NCBI RefSeq assembly: GCF_034258515.1
Contig: NZ_CP139438.1
Span: forward strand, 248,001-312,000
Length of the DNA: 64,000 nt
DNA from: Pseudarthrobacter oxydans
GTDB lineage: Bacteria > Actinomycetota > Actinomycetes > Actinomycetales > Micrococcaceae
Direction: 5' to 3'
Both the position numbers and the translations under genes were made by a program. The notes under the pieces were generated by a model that saw only the letters and a program-made list of their open reading frames with translations, ran no database searches and had not been told where the DNA came from. Below are positions 1 through 9,378 of this stretch, piece after piece; the first letter of the stretch is position 1, and the number at the start of each line of letters is the position of its first letter.

Positions 1-322
1 CGGTTCCGAAGTCCTGCGGCTTGCAGGGGAAGCGGGCCTGCGTGCGGTTCCCGAAGCGTTCGCGGACCGCGCGTACAACCCGGACGGAACGCTCGTCTCC
101 CGGTCTGAACCGGAAGCGGTCCTTTCCGACCCCGCCGAAGTGGCGGAGCATGTATTACGGATGGCCACCGAGGGGTCCGTCAGGACCATCGACGGTTCCA
201 TCCTGAAGATCCGCGCGGAAAGCATCTGCGTGCACGGTGACTCGCCGGGGGCCGTAGCCATGGCCGCTGCAGTGAAGTCCGCTCTCGGGGACGCCGGTGT
301 CAGCATCGGCTCGTTCCTCTAA
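1..322 (+). CDS. pxpA: 5-oxoprolinase subunit A (LamB/YcsF family), C-terminal part
   Basis: The gene enters from the left edge; the reading frame is open from base 2 and ends at 320-322, leaving about 106 residues. The visible part has the family's C-terminal pattern: an [18 protein letters not shown] stretch (here [19 protein letters not shown]), then [14 protein letters not shown], where the HGD segment belongs to the metal and substrate region of the LamB/YcsF barrel. In characterised bacteria PxpA works with PxpB and PxpC to hydrolyse 5-oxoproline to glutamate using ATP. An MFS gene starts 57 bases downstream and a pxpB-pxpC fusion follows, so this is the first visible gene of that operon. 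The N-terminal half is outside the window. Confidence 0.9.
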   Translation, partial: GSEVLRLAGEAGLRAVPEAFADRAYNPDGTLVSRSEPEAVLSDPAEVAEHVLRMATEGSVRTIDGSILKIRAESICVHGDSPGAVAMAAAVKSALGDAGVSIGSFL

Positions 323-379
323 ACCTGTTCCCGGCCGCTCACCGGCCCCGCACCATCCCCTCACCCCCGGAGGAAAAAC

Positions 380-1732
380 ATGACCAGCACCAACAAGGCA
401 GCAAGGACCGCGGCAAGGAAGCCGCCGCCCGGCGCGCTCAAGGCCTACATTGCCAGCCTCACCGGCACCTCGCTTGAGTACTACGACTTTGCCATCTACT
501 CCGTCGCCTCTGCGCTGGTGTTCCCCAAGATCTTCTTTCCCTCAAATGACGAGTTCGTCGGGCTGCTGCTCTCCTTCTCGGCCTTCGCGGTGGGGTACCT
601 GGCCCGTCCCATCGGCGGCGTGATCTTCGGCCGCCTCGGCGACAAGATCGGCCGCAAGTACGTCCTCGTGTTCACCCTGGTGCTGATCGGCGTCGCCACC
701 GTCCTCATCGGTGCCCTGCCCGACTACTCGGTCATCGGCGTCGCAGCCCCCACCATCCTGGTGCTCCTGCGCCTGGCCCAGGGCATCGGCGTCGGCGGTG
801 AATGGGGCGGTGCGGTCCTGCTGTCCAGCGAATTCGGCGATCCCAACAAGCGCGGTTTCTGGTCCTCGGCTGCGCAGATCGGCCCGCCGGCCGGCAACCT
901 GATGGCCAACGGCGCCCTGGCGATCCTGGCGGCCACGCTCAGCACCGAGGCCTTCCTCTCCTGGGGCTGGCGCGTAGCCTTCCTCGCCTCGGCCATCCTG
1001 GTGGTCTTCGGCCTCGTGATCCGCCTCAAGCTGGAGGAAACCCCGGTCTTCAAGGCCATCCAGGCCAAAGGCGACCGCCCCAAGGCGCCCATCAAGGAAG
1101 TCTTCACCACCGAACCCCGGGCCCTGGTCTCGGCCGCCCTCTCGCGCCTCTGCCCCGACGTCCTCTACGCTCTGTTCACCGTGTTCGTGGCCGTCTACGC
1201 CACCAAGGAACTGGGCATGACCACGGGCAACGTGCTGGCGGCAATCCTCGTCGGATCCGCTTTCCAGCTCTTCCTGATCCCGGCCGCCGGCGCCCTCACC
1301 GACCGCCTCAACCGCCGCTGGGTGTACGGCGTTGCCGCCGCCGCAACCGCCGCCTACATTCCGCTGTTCTTCCTGATGATCCAGGGCAAATCGGTGGTGA
1401 TGCTGACCATCGGCGTGGTGATCGGCCTGGCCCTGCACGCCTTTATGTACGGCCCGCAGGCCGCCTTCATCACCGAACAGTTTCCGGCCCGCCTCCGCTA
1501 CGCCGGCAGCTCGCTGGCCTACACCCTGGCCGGCGTCATCGGCGGCGCCGTGGCCCCGCTGATCTTCACCGCCCTGTACGGCGCAGCATCCGGCGGCTGG
1601 CACCTGATCGCCGGGTACATCCTCCTGACGGCCATCATCACCATTGTGGGCATGCGCCTGGGCCGCGACCCGCAGCCCGAGGCCGACCTCCGCCTGCTCC
1701 ACGACGGCCACGCCCAGGAGAGCCACGCCTGA
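380..1732 (+). CDS. MFS transporter, metabolite:H+ symporter type
   Basis: This 450-residue integral membrane protein has about twelve hydrophobic segments. The N-terminus (TSLEYYDFAIYSVASALVFPKIFF) and the loop GRLGDKIGRK between helices 2 and 3 are typical of the metabolite:H+ symporter (ProP/ShiA-like) branch of the major facilitator superfamily. GIGVGGEWGGAV is the helix 4-5 signature of the same branch. A clear ribosome site (GGAGGAAA) precedes the ATG. It sits between pxpA and pxpBC on the same strand, so uptake of 5-oxoproline or a related lactam or amide is the natural inference. The substrate cannot be read from the sequence. Confidence 0.88.
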   Translation: MTSTNKAARTAARKPPPGALKAYIASLTGTSLEYYDFAIYSVASALVFPKIFFPSNDEFVGLLLSFSAFAVGYLARPIGGVIFGRLGDKIGRKYVLVFTLVLIGVATVLIGALPDYSVIGVAAPTILVLLRLAQGIGVGGEWGGAVLLSSEFGDPNKRGFWSSAAQIGPPAGNLMANGALAILAATLSTEAFLSWGWRVAFLASAILVVFGLVIRLKLEETPVFKAIQAKGDRPKAPIKEVFTTEPRALVSAALSRLCPDVLYALFTVFVAVYATKELGMTTGNVLAAILVGSAFQLFLIPAAGALTDRLNRRWVYGVAAAATAAYIPLFFLMIQGKSVVMLTIGVVIGLALHAFMYGPQAAFITEQFPARLRYAGSSLAYTLAGVIGGAVAPLIFTALYGAASGGWHLIAGYILLTAIITIVGMRLGRDPQPEADLRLLHDGHAQESHA

Positions 1733-1747
1733 CCGGCGCGGATTGCC

Positions 1748-3466
1748 ATGGAAACAGTCACCAACCCCGCCACTGCGCGCGTCCTCGCCGCCCGTGTTTT
1801 GGCCGTACGGCCGGTAGGCACGACGGCGGTGCTCGCCGAACTCTCCGGGCTCCACGACGTGCTGGCGCTGCAGGCCCTCCTGCTGGAGCATCCGCTGCCC
1901 GGCCAGGTGGAGGTCCTCGCGGCCGCCGAAACCGTGATGGTCAAGGCGGATTCGCCCCGGGCCGCACGGCGGATGGCGGCCCGGCTGCTGGAGCTGGACC
2001 TGGCGGTGCACGCGCAGCCGGAAGGCAGGCTCGTGGTCATCGAGGCCGTGTACGACGGCGAGGACCTCGCTGACGTGGGCAGGCTCACCGGCCTCGGTGC
2101 CGAGGGAGTGGTGGCGGCCCACACGGGGCAGGTCTGGACCGTGGCCTTCGGCGGCTTTGCCCCGGGCTTTGGATACATGGTGGGGGAGAACCAGCTGCTG
2201 GAAGTCCCGCGCCGGAGCTCCCCGCGGACTGCCGTCCCGGCCGGATCCGTGGCCCTTGCAGGCAACTATTCCGCCGTCTACCCCCGGCAGTCCCCGGGCG
2301 GCTGGCAGCTGATCGGCCGCACCGCCGCCCGGATGTGGGACCTGGCCCGCGAGCAGCCCGCCTTGGCTGCCCCCGGGGACCGGGTGCAGTTCCGGGCGGT
2401 GCGGGAACTCGTGGAACTTTCCGCCCCGGAGGCTGATGCCGCGAATTCCGAAGCACCGGCAGCCCGGGAACAGGCCGGCCGTTCCGGACTGCGGATCCTG
2501 TCGCCCGGGCTCCAAAGCCTGGTCCAGGACCTTGGCCGGCCCGGCTACGGCGGCCTCGGTGTTTCCGCAGCCGGTGCGCTGGACCGTTCCTCCCTGCGCC
2601 GTGCCAACCGCATCGTGGGCAACGAGCCAGCTGCCGCCGTCGTCGAAACCGTTGCCGGCGGCCTGCGCGTGCAGGCCGTGGGAGACCAGGTGCTGGCTGT
2701 CACCGGCGCGCCGGCGGCACTGACTGTTGCCACGCCGTCGGACGTTCCCGCCGGCCCCGAAGCTGCGGATGCGGACGACGCCGGCCTGCCGGAGCGGGTG
2801 CGCGAGGTGCCCATGGCCACGGCATTCGCCCTGCTGGACGGCGAAACCCTGACCCTTGGCGCGCCGGAACGGGGCTTCCGCACCTACCTTGCCATCCGGG
2901 GCGGCCTGGACGCCGAAGCCGTGCTCGGCAGCCGGTCCACGGACACCATGTCCGGGATCGGGCCTGCGCCGCTGGCCTCGGGGCAACTGCTTGCCGCCGG
3001 AGCCGCCACGTCCTCCAACGTGGTGGGAAATCCTGAGGTGCAGCCGGACTTCCCGGACACCGGGGTGACTGTCCTGGACGTCGTGCCCGGTCCTCGGGAT
3101 GACTGGTTCGGCGCCGCCGCACTGGAATCGCTCTGCACCCAGGACTGGAGCGTCACGCCGCGCTCCAACCGGGTGGGCATGCGCCTGGACGGTGAGCCGC
3201 TCCAACGGAGCCGGGACGGGGAACTGGCCAGTGAGGGGACGGTTGCCGGCGCCATCCAGGTCCCGCCGGAAGGGCAGCCCGTGTTGTTCCTGGCGGACCA
3301 CCCCATCACGGGAGGCTACCCCGTGATTGGCGTGGTGGTGGACCACCAGCTGGACCTCGCCGCCCAGGTGCCCATTGGCGGCCGCATCAGGTTCCGTTGG
3401 GCCCCCGGCTACGGCCTGCCCCTTGAACCGTCCAGCACTTCCCTCAACGTTTCCCAGAAAAAGTGA
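1748..3466 (+). CDS. pxpBC: fused 5-oxoprolinase subunits B and C (KipI-KipA / AHS1-AHS2)
   Basis: This 572-residue protein joins two subunits that are separate in many bacteria. Residues about 1-225 are PxpB/KipI-like, with [11 protein letters not shown], then [17 protein letters not shown] and [11 protein letters not shown]. Residues about 240-560 are PxpC/KipA-like, with [28 protein letters not shown] and a C-terminal [18 protein letters not shown] proline/alanine-rich linker near 220-240 separates them. PxpB and PxpC activate and hydrolyse 5-oxoproline with PxpA. The same two folds form the carboxyltransferase part of urea carboxylase, which matters because a biotin carboxylase gene starts 7 bases after this stop. 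The ribosome site is weak, and translation may be coupled to the upstream MFS gene, which ends 15 bases before. Confidence 0.88.
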   Translation: METVTNPATARVLAARVLAVRPVGTTAVLAELSGLHDVLALQALLLEHPLPGQVEVLAAAETVMVKADSPRAARRMAARLLELDLAVHAQPEGRLVVIEAVYDGEDLADVGRLTGLGAEGVVAAHTGQVWTVAFGGFAPGFGYMVGENQLLEVPRRSSPRTAVPAGSVALAGNYSAVYPRQSPGGWQLIGRTAARMWDLAREQPALAAPGDRVQFRAVRELVELSAPEADAANSEAPAAREQAGRSGLRILSPGLQSLVQDLGRPGYGGLGVSAAGALDRSSLRRANRIVGNEPAAAVVETVAGGLRVQAVGDQVLAVTGAPAALTVATPSDVPAGPEAADADDAGLPERVREVPMATAFALLDGETLTLGAPERGFRTYLAIRGGLDAEAVLGSRSTDTMSGIGPAPLASGQLLAAGAATSSNVVGNPEVQPDFPDTGVTVLDVVPGPRDDWFGAAALESLCTQDWSVTPRSNRVGMRLDGEPLQRSRDGELASEGTVAGAIQVPPEGQPVLFLADHPITGGYPVIGVVVDHQLDLAAQVPIGGRIRFRWAPGYGLPLEPSSTSLNVSQKK

Positions 3467-3473
3467 GCAGCAC

Positions 3474-5252
3474 ATGCGCAAGGTCCTGATTGCCAACCGC
3501 GGAGAAATCGCCGTCCGCATCGCCCGCGCCTGCGAGGACGCCGGCCTGGAGTCCGTCGCCGTGTACGCGGACGTCGACGCGGACGCCATGCACGTCGGCG
3601 CCGCCACGGAGGCCTACAGCCTGGGCGGCAACGCGCCGTCGGAAACCTACCTGGATATCCCCAAGCTGCTTGCTGTCGCCAAGGAGTCCGGAGCGGACGC
3701 GGTGCACCCGGGATACGGGTTCCTGTCGGAGAACGCCGACTTCGCCCAGGCCGTGCTGGACTCCGGCCTGACCTGGATCGGGCCGGCACCGGAGGCCATA
3801 AGGCTGCTGGGCAACAAGATCACGGCCCGCGAAATCGCCGTCCGGGCAGGCGCGCCCCTGGTGGCCGGCAGCGACGGGCCGGTGGCCTCGGCCGGCGAGG
3901 CACGTGCCTTCGCGGAAGAACACGGCCTGCCCATCGCCATCAAGGCAGCCTTCGGCGGCGGCGGACGCGGGCTCAAAGTGGTCCGTGAAATGGACCAGAT
4001 CGAGGAAGCCTTCGACTCGGCGGTCCGGGAAGCGGTGGTGGCCTTCGGCCGCGGCGAGTGCTTCGTGGAGCGGTACCTGGACCGGCCCCGGCACGTGGAA
4101 GCGCAGGTCCTGGCGGACCGGCACGGCAACGTGGTGGTGGTGGGAACGCGCGACTGCTCCCTCCAGCGCCGGCACCAGAAGCTGGTGGAGGAGGCGCCCG
4201 CGCCCTTCCTCACCGAACAGCAGACCCGCCAGATTTACGCCGCCGCCAAGGCAGTCTGCCGCGAAGCCGCCTATACGGGGGCGGGGACGGTGGAGTTCCT
4301 GGTGGCCGCCGACGGCACGGTGGCGTTCCTCGAGGTGAACACGCGCCTGCAGGTGGAACACCCCATCACCGAGGAGACCACCGGGGTGGACCTGGTCCAG
4401 GAGCAGTTGCGGATCGCTGCCGGTGAGCCCCTGCGCCTCGCAGCCGATCCCGAACCCCGCGGGCATTCGTTCGAATTCCGGCTCAACGCCGAGGATGTGG
4501 GGCGGGGGTTCCTGCCCTCGCCCGGAACCATCGCCACGTTCAGCGGCCCAACGGGTCCAGGCATCCGGCTGGATTCGGGAGTCCGGGCCGGATCCATCGT
4601 TGCGCCGCAGTTCGATTCGCTGCTGGCCAAGCTGATCGTCACCGGCGCCGACAGGCAGCAGGCGCTCCGCCGGGCCCGCCGTGCGCTGGCGGAAATGGAA
4701 ATCACCGGCGTGGCAACCGTGCTGCCGTTCCACCGGGCCGTCGTCCAGGCGCCGGACTTCACCTCGGAAACCGCGCTCCGCATCCACACCCGGTGGATCG
4801 AAACGGACTTCGCGGGATCCATCCCGGCGGATCCCGGGTTCAGCACAACCGCTCCGGACGGTGCCCGGCGCACCATCACCGTCGATGTCGACGGCCGGCG
4901 CCTCGCCGTCGGCCTTCCCGCGGCCCTGCTGGACGGCTGGGCACGTTCCGGCGCCGGCCTGCCTGCAGGCGTTTCGCCGGCCGGGCATTCTTCGGAGGGG
5001 GAGCGCGACGGCGGCGCCGCGGCTCCCATTGTGGACCCCAGTGAGCTGCGGGCCGACATGGCGGGGACCGTGGTGAAGTGGCTCGTGGAACCGGGTGCCG
5101 AAGTGGCGGCGGGGGACCCCGTCGTCGTCCTTGAGGCCATGAAGATGGAAACCCAGGTTGCCGCCCACCGCGGCGGCACCGTCACGGAGATCCGGGCGAA
5201 AGCAGGCGGCGTAGTGAGTGCCGGGGCAGTCCTGGCGACGATCGCGGGTTAA
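3474..5252 (+). CDS. biotin carboxylase-BCCP fusion (acetyl/propionyl-CoA carboxylase alpha-like)
   Basis: This 592-residue protein starts [20 protein letters not shown], the standard biotin carboxylase N-terminus; an ATG at 3474, just after the pxpBC stop, is the evident start. The ATP-grasp region has [10 protein letters not shown] and the catalytic region has [18 protein letters not shown]. The last 75 residues are a biotinyl domain with EAMKMET; the lysine to be biotinylated is residue 557. There is no carboxyltransferase domain of the acyl-CoA type in this protein or in the operon. The only carboxyltransferase-like partner nearby is the PxpBC fusion, related to the carboxyltransferase part of urea carboxylase. 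It may therefore carboxylate a lactam or ureido substrate rather than an acyl-CoA; that role is inferred. Confidence 0.9.
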   Translation: MRKVLIANRGEIAVRIARACEDAGLESVAVYADVDADAMHVGAATEAYSLGGNAPSETYLDIPKLLAVAKESGADAVHPGYGFLSENADFAQAVLDSGLTWIGPAPEAIRLLGNKITAREIAVRAGAPLVAGSDGPVASAGEARAFAEEHGLPIAIKAAFGGGGRGLKVVREMDQIEEAFDSAVREAVVAFGRGECFVERYLDRPRHVEAQVLADRHGNVVVVGTRDCSLQRRHQKLVEEAPAPFLTEQQTRQIYAAAKAVCREAAYTGAGTVEFLVAADGTVAFLEVNTRLQVEHPITEETTGVDLVQEQLRIAAGEPLRLAADPEPRGHSFEFRLNAEDVGRGFLPSPGTIATFSGPTGPGIRLDSGVRAGSIVAPQFDSLLAKLIVTGADRQQALRRARRALAEMEITGVATVLPFHRAVVQAPDFTSETALRIHTRWIETDFAGSIPADPGFSTTAPDGARRTITVDVDGRRLAVGLPAALLDGWARSGAGLPAGVSPAGHSSEGERDGGAAAPIVDPSELRADMAGTVVKWLVEPGAEVAAGDPVVVLEAMKMETQVAAHRGGTVTEIRAKAGGVVSAGAVLATIAG

Positions 5253-5307
5253 CCGGGAAACGAACGCGGAACCGTGGGGCCAACCGGCGGATGTGCTTTC
5301 GCAGCGC

Positions 5308-6240
5308 TCAGAGATTCTCTTCGGGCCGGGCGGTGAGGATCCGATTGGCGTTGACCTGCAGGATGCCGAGCGACTCCTGGATCAGGGGTGAGGCGATGCT
5401 GCCCCTGCGCACGGCCGCGACAATGCGGCGCGTGGGCTTCGTTTGACCGGTGATGCGTAGCCGAACCACGTTTTCGGCACCATGCAAAGGCGCCAGCCGG
5501 GGCAGCAGGCCGACGCCCAGCCCCGCACCCACGAATGCGATGTGGGTTTCCCATTCAACGGCTTCATGGGCAATCCGCGGTGTCACCCCGACTGCCGTGA
5601 ACGCCGCGGTGAAGAGGGAATGATAGGTGGATCCGGCGGACTCCGTGATCCAGGGTTCCGATGCCAGCTCTTCAAGCGTCGCTGTTTGGCGTGATGCAAG
5701 CGGATGGTCACCGGGAATGATCACGTCCAGCGGATCGTCGAGCAGGACTCTCTGCTCGAAGCGCGGATCGTCCTCACCGTAACTGTCGGACTGCATGGCG
5801 ACGATAACTGCAAGGTCGATTCGTTCCGCAATCAACAAGTCGAAGCAGCGGGCCGGATCAGCCTCAAGGACCTGCACCTCCAGCAGGGGGTGTGTTGAGC
5901 GCAGCGTGGCGGCCAGCGGTGCGAGCAACTGGGCGGCTGCAGAGGAGAATCCGCCGAGGCCAAAGTGGCTCTGCACCTGGTCGCCGGCCTCCATGGCTGC
6001 GGCGCGCAGGCTCTCCCATTGGGCAATGAGGGGATCCGAGCCCGCCACGAGAAAGCGTCCCGTGGCGGTAAGCCGCACGCCCCGGCCGTCCTTCGCCAGC
6101 AGCTGCATTCCCAGCACGCGCTGCAGCTCCCGCAATTGCGCGGAGACGGCAGATGGAGAATAGCCCGTGAGCTCCGCGGTCCCGCCTATTGTGCCGCACC
6201 GGGCGAACACGCGAAGTGTGATGAGCCTCGGATCGATCAT
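5308..6240 (-). CDS. LysR-family transcriptional regulator
   Basis: Taken from the ATG at 6240 this is 310 residues; an upstream ATG at 6255 would add five. The N-terminus IDPRLITLRVFARCGTIGGTAELTGYSPSAVSAQLRELQRVLG is a LysR winged helix-turn-helix (recognition segment SPSAVSAQLRELQ). The rest is a periplasmic-binding-like effector domain. It converges with the biotin carboxylase gene, 55 bases from its stop, and is divergent from gbcA. It could therefore control the oxoproline-type operon or the betaine operon. Divergence across a shared 159-base region makes gbcA a reasonable first target, but the sequence does not settle this. Confidence 0.88.
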   Translation of the reverse strand: MIDPRLITLRVFARCGTIGGTAELTGYSPSAVSAQLRELQRVLGMQLLAKDGRGVRLTATGRFLVAGSDPLIAQWESLRAAAMEAGDQVQSHFGLGGFSSAAAQLLAPLAATLRSTHPLLEVQVLEADPARCFDLLIAERIDLAVIVAMQSDSYGEDDPRFEQRVLLDDPLDVIIPGDHPLASRQTATLEELASEPWITESAGSTYHSLFTAAFTAVGVTPRIAHEAVEWETHIAFVGAGLGVGLLPRLAPLHGAENVVRLRITGQTKPTRRIVAAVRRGSIASPLIQESLGILQVNANRILTARPEENL

Positions 6241-6399
6241 GCATCTATTCTGCATGGTTATCTTCAAAATCTTGCGCTTTCGTTGCAGCTGATGTGTCCC
6301 TAATCTCATCATTACAAGTTCTTCGACCAGGCCGTTAGCACCCGCGCACCCGTGGTCACCCCGCAACACCCACTACCCATGCCTCCCGGGAGGAAACCC

Positions 6400-7704
6400 A
6401 TGACTGCTTCAGTGAACGTGCCCCTCAATTCACGCGGAAGACTCGCTGCATCATTGCCTGCCGAGCAGCTGGCGGAAATTACCGCGTTGTTTGAGTTCCG
6501 GCGCACTGGATACTCCCTCGATGCCCCCTTCTACACCGATCCCTCGATCTTCAAAATCGACATGGAGGCCATCTTCGGCCAGCACTGGATCTTTGCCGCC
6601 AGCACCGCCGAACTGCCGGAGCCGGGCGACTACGTCACGGTCGACTATGGGCCCTACTCCCTGATTGTGCTGCGCAACGACGATGGTGCCGTGAACGTCC
6701 TGCACAACGTATGCCGGCACCGCGGCGCCCGCGTTCTCACCGAGGCTGCCGGTTCAACCGGAAACCTGGTCTGCGGCTACCACTCCTGGACCTACTCGCC
6801 GGAGGGCAATTTGATCCATGCCTCCGCCCCGGGGGAAACGAAGTTCGACAAGAGCTGCTTCGGCCTCAAGCGCGCCCACGGACGCGAGGTCGCCGGACTC
6901 ATTTTCGTCTGCATTGCGGATGAACCGCCGGCGGACTTTGACGAGACCTCAAAGATCTTTGAGCCCTACCTGGCGCCCCACGATCTCTCGAAGACAAAAA
7001 TCGCCTACCAGCAGAACATCATTGAAGAGGGCAACTGGAAGCTCGTCATGGAGAACAACCGTGAGTGCTACCACTGCGACGGCCACCCTGAGCTCGCCTG
7101 CTCCCTCTTCCCCACCTGGGGCCTGACGGAAGGCCTGATCCCGCCCCATCTTGAGGAAGTGTGGGACCGGAACAAGGAGGCCCAGTCCTCCCTTGAGGAG
7201 CGTTGCCGCCGCTACGGCCTTCCCTACGAGGTGGTCGAGCAGCTTGACACGCGCATCGCGGGAATCCGCATCTCACGGGAATCGCTCGATGGAGAGGGCG
7301 AATCGTTCTCCGCGGACGGTCGGAGGCTTTCCAAGAAGCTGCTGGGTGACTTGCCCGACTTCCGCCTTGGCCGCTGCTCGATGCACCTGCAGCCCAACAG
7401 CTGGTTCCATTTCCTCGGCGACCACGTCATCACGTTCGCTGTCTTCCCCATCAACGAACACCAGAGCCTCGTACGCACCACCTGGCTGGTGGCCGACGAC
7501 GCAGTGGAAGGCGTCGACTACGACCTGGAGAAGCTCACCCACACCTGGAAGCAGACGAACCTGCAGGACAAGGCGTTCGTGGAGCTGTGCCAGCAGGGCG
7601 CCGGCAGTCCCGCCTACGAGCCCGGGCCCTACATGAAGAGCGAATACCAGGTCGAGGCATTCATCAACTGGTACGTGCAGCGCGTGCAGGAGCACTTGGC
7701 GTGA
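6400..7704 (+). CDS. gbcA: Rieske-type glycine betaine monooxygenase, oxygenase subunit
   Basis: This 434-residue protein is an aromatic-ring-hydroxylating-dioxygenase-like oxygenase. The Rieske [2Fe-2S] ligands are C105-x-H107 (CRHRGA) and C125-x2-H128 (CGYHSW). The mononuclear iron site is in NNRECYHCDGHPEL, with H225 and H229. The start ATG at 6400 follows GGGAGG with good spacing; an in-frame GTG/ATG upstream at 6352 lacks one. GbcA-type enzymes demethylate glycine betaine to dimethylglycine and formaldehyde using electrons from GbcB. The assignment to betaine rather than stachydrine or carnitine rests on context: reductase, BCCT transporter, purU and dimethylglycine oxidase follow in order. 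Confidence 0.85.
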   Translation: MTASVNVPLNSRGRLAASLPAEQLAEITALFEFRRTGYSLDAPFYTDPSIFKIDMEAIFGQHWIFAASTAELPEPGDYVTVDYGPYSLIVLRNDDGAVNVLHNVCRHRGARVLTEAAGSTGNLVCGYHSWTYSPEGNLIHASAPGETKFDKSCFGLKRAHGREVAGLIFVCIADEPPADFDETSKIFEPYLAPHDLSKTKIAYQQNIIEEGNWKLVMENNRECYHCDGHPELACSLFPTWGLTEGLIPPHLEEVWDRNKEAQSSLEERCRRYGLPYEVVEQLDTRIAGIRISRESLDGEGESFSADGRRLSKKLLGDLPDFRLGRCSMHLQPNSWFHFLGDHVITFAVFPINEHQSLVRTTWLVADDAVEGVDYDLEKLTHTWKQTNLQDKAFVELCQQGAGSPAYEPGPYMKSEYQVEAFINWYVQRVQEHLA

Positions 7705-9116
7705 TTGAACTCCTCACTGAAACGGCAATCCAGGAACCACAGCGTATTCGCGGTCTTGAGATGCCGTGGAACAGGGTGATGGGAAACACCGAAACACCCG
7801 CCCGGGCAGCCCGTGCACTGGGTCCATGGCATCCGCAGGAGTTCATGGCCGAATGCGTCGAGACCGTTCCCGAGGCCGGCGCCATGATGACCTTCGTGTT
7901 CCGCCGATGCGACGGCGCGCCTTTGGCGTTCCGTGCCGGCCAGTACGTGAACGTCGCATTTCCCGTGAATGGCGAGGACCAGGAACCGGTGGACCGCAGC
8001 TACTCGCTGTCCAGCTCGCCCACCGAGCCGTGGACCTTCAGCATCACCGTCAAGTGCGACCCCACGGGACTGGTCTCGCCCTGGGTGCACGAGAACGTCA
8101 AACCCGGCACCGTTCTTGAGATGCTGGGACCGGTGGGAGCATTCCACCTCCCAGATGCCGACCGACGTGCACGGTATCTCCTGCTTGCCGCCGGCGCAGG
8201 CATCACGCCCATCATGTCCATGGTGCGGACCATCCATTCCCTGCCCGGACACGCCGATGTTGTGGTGCTCTACCACGGCTCGGATCCTGGAGGCTTTGCC
8301 TTCCACCGGGAATTGGCCTATATCGCCTCCGTGGACTCGCGCGTCAAGGTCTACTACTCCCTCGGTGACCGCAGCGTGCCGGAGGGATGGGAAGGGCTCC
8401 GTGGAAGGCTGACGGCGGCCACGCTCGAGGAGGTGGCCCCCGACGCCAACGGCCGCCAGGTGTACGCATGTGGTCCCGAGGGTTACCTGAACACGGCCAC
8501 CGAGCTGCTCAAGAAGGTCGGCGTCGACGACACTTCCATTTACATGGAGTTCTTCTCGGGAGACCGCCAGACGCTCCTTGAATACCAGGCGGAGGTAGCA
8601 CTTGCAGCCGACGTCGCGGAGGAAATCGCCGAGGAGATCTCCGAATCCGCCGAGGACTACTTTGAAAGCCAGCCCGCCGCGTTCGGGCTCTACGAGCCTG
8701 GCTACGACGCTGACGGGACTCTGCAGGCCTCCGGCATGCCGCTGGAAATCGCCGACCCGGACACGCCCGGCTCCGACCCCTCCGCCGACAGCCCGGGCGG
8801 TGAGCCGGAAGCCGGTTCCCCTGATGCCTCGAGCTTCGACACGGTGGGAACAGGCAGCCTCACCATGTCCTTCATGCGTACCGGCATCAATGTGCGGATC
8901 GACCCCACCGAGCGCATCCTCGAGGTGGCCCAGCGTGCGGGCGTCAGGATCGGCGCGAACTGCAAGGAAGGCATGTGCGGCTCCTGCAAGGTCGTCAAGC
9001 TTTCAGGGGAGATCGAGATGAACCACCAGGGCGGGATCCGGGCGCGGGAAATCTCTGCGGGCAAGTTCCTGCCCTGCTGCTCCACCGCGCAGACGGACCT
9101 GGTGATCGATGCCTGA
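7701..9116 (+). CDS. gbcB: glycine betaine monooxygenase reductase (FNR + 2Fe-2S ferredoxin)
   Basis: The GTG at 7701 overlaps the gbcA stop (GTGA), suggesting translational coupling; an alternative ATG is at 7761. With the GTG it is 471 residues. The N-terminal half is a ferredoxin-NADP reductase module (flavin motif RSYSLSSSP, pyridine-nucleotide region LLAAGAGITPIMSM, then MEFFSG at 282-287). The C-terminus is a plant-type [2Fe-2S] domain with C421, C426, C429 and a final cysteine at 459/460 (CKEGMCGSCK ... LPCC). Between them, residues about 293-385 form an acidic, proline/serine-rich linker that most such reductases lack. It supplies electrons from NAD(P)H to GbcA. Confidence 0.85.
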   Translation: MIELLTETAIQEPQRIRGLEMPWNRVMGNTETPARAARALGPWHPQEFMAECVETVPEAGAMMTFVFRRCDGAPLAFRAGQYVNVAFPVNGEDQEPVDRSYSLSSSPTEPWTFSITVKCDPTGLVSPWVHENVKPGTVLEMLGPVGAFHLPDADRRARYLLLAAGAGITPIMSMVRTIHSLPGHADVVVLYHGSDPGGFAFHRELAYIASVDSRVKVYYSLGDRSVPEGWEGLRGRLTAATLEEVAPDANGRQVYACGPEGYLNTATELLKKVGVDDTSIYMEFFSGDRQTLLEYQAEVALAADVAEEIAEEISESAEDYFESQPAAFGLYEPGYDADGTLQASGMPLEIADPDTPGSDPSADSPGGEPEAGSPDASSFDTVGTGSLTMSFMRTGINVRIDPTERILEVAQRAGVRIGANCKEGMCGSCKVVKLSGEIEMNHQGGIRAREISAGKFLPCCSTAQTDLVIDA

Positions 9117-9378
9117 CCCCCTGTTCCGGCCCGCTGTCAAGGCGTGGCCGGAACCCCTGAAATAGGGCTTAAGACTTCAGAAAAACCTTGACACGCGGCC
9201 GCTATGCAGGCCACTCTGTTGCTTATCGCGAGACGTGTTGATCTTTACGGAACAACTGCCGCGATGGAAGCAAAGCTGACCTTGATGACCGAATGCCAGG
9301 AAGACCCCGATCTTCCGCCCGGCTTGGGGACGCCGGAGTACAGCGTCAAAACCGAGAATTCAAACCAAAGGACTTGAC

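Noticed and set aside
542..3607. 1021-codon open frame on the minus strand across the MFS and pxpBC genes
   Set aside because: It is antisense to two well-supported genes, has low-complexity G/H/R/Q-rich content and no motif; high GC keeps stop codons rare.
3474..5252. Housekeeping acetyl-CoA carboxylase alpha subunit
   Set aside because: It is tightly embedded in the pxp operon and lacks a carboxyltransferase neighbour of the acyl-CoA type, so I kept a neutral name.
9188..9217. Promoter for the BCCT gene from TTGACA at 9188
   Set aside because: The hexamer at 17-18 bases (CCACTC/CACTCT) is too far from a -10 consensus.
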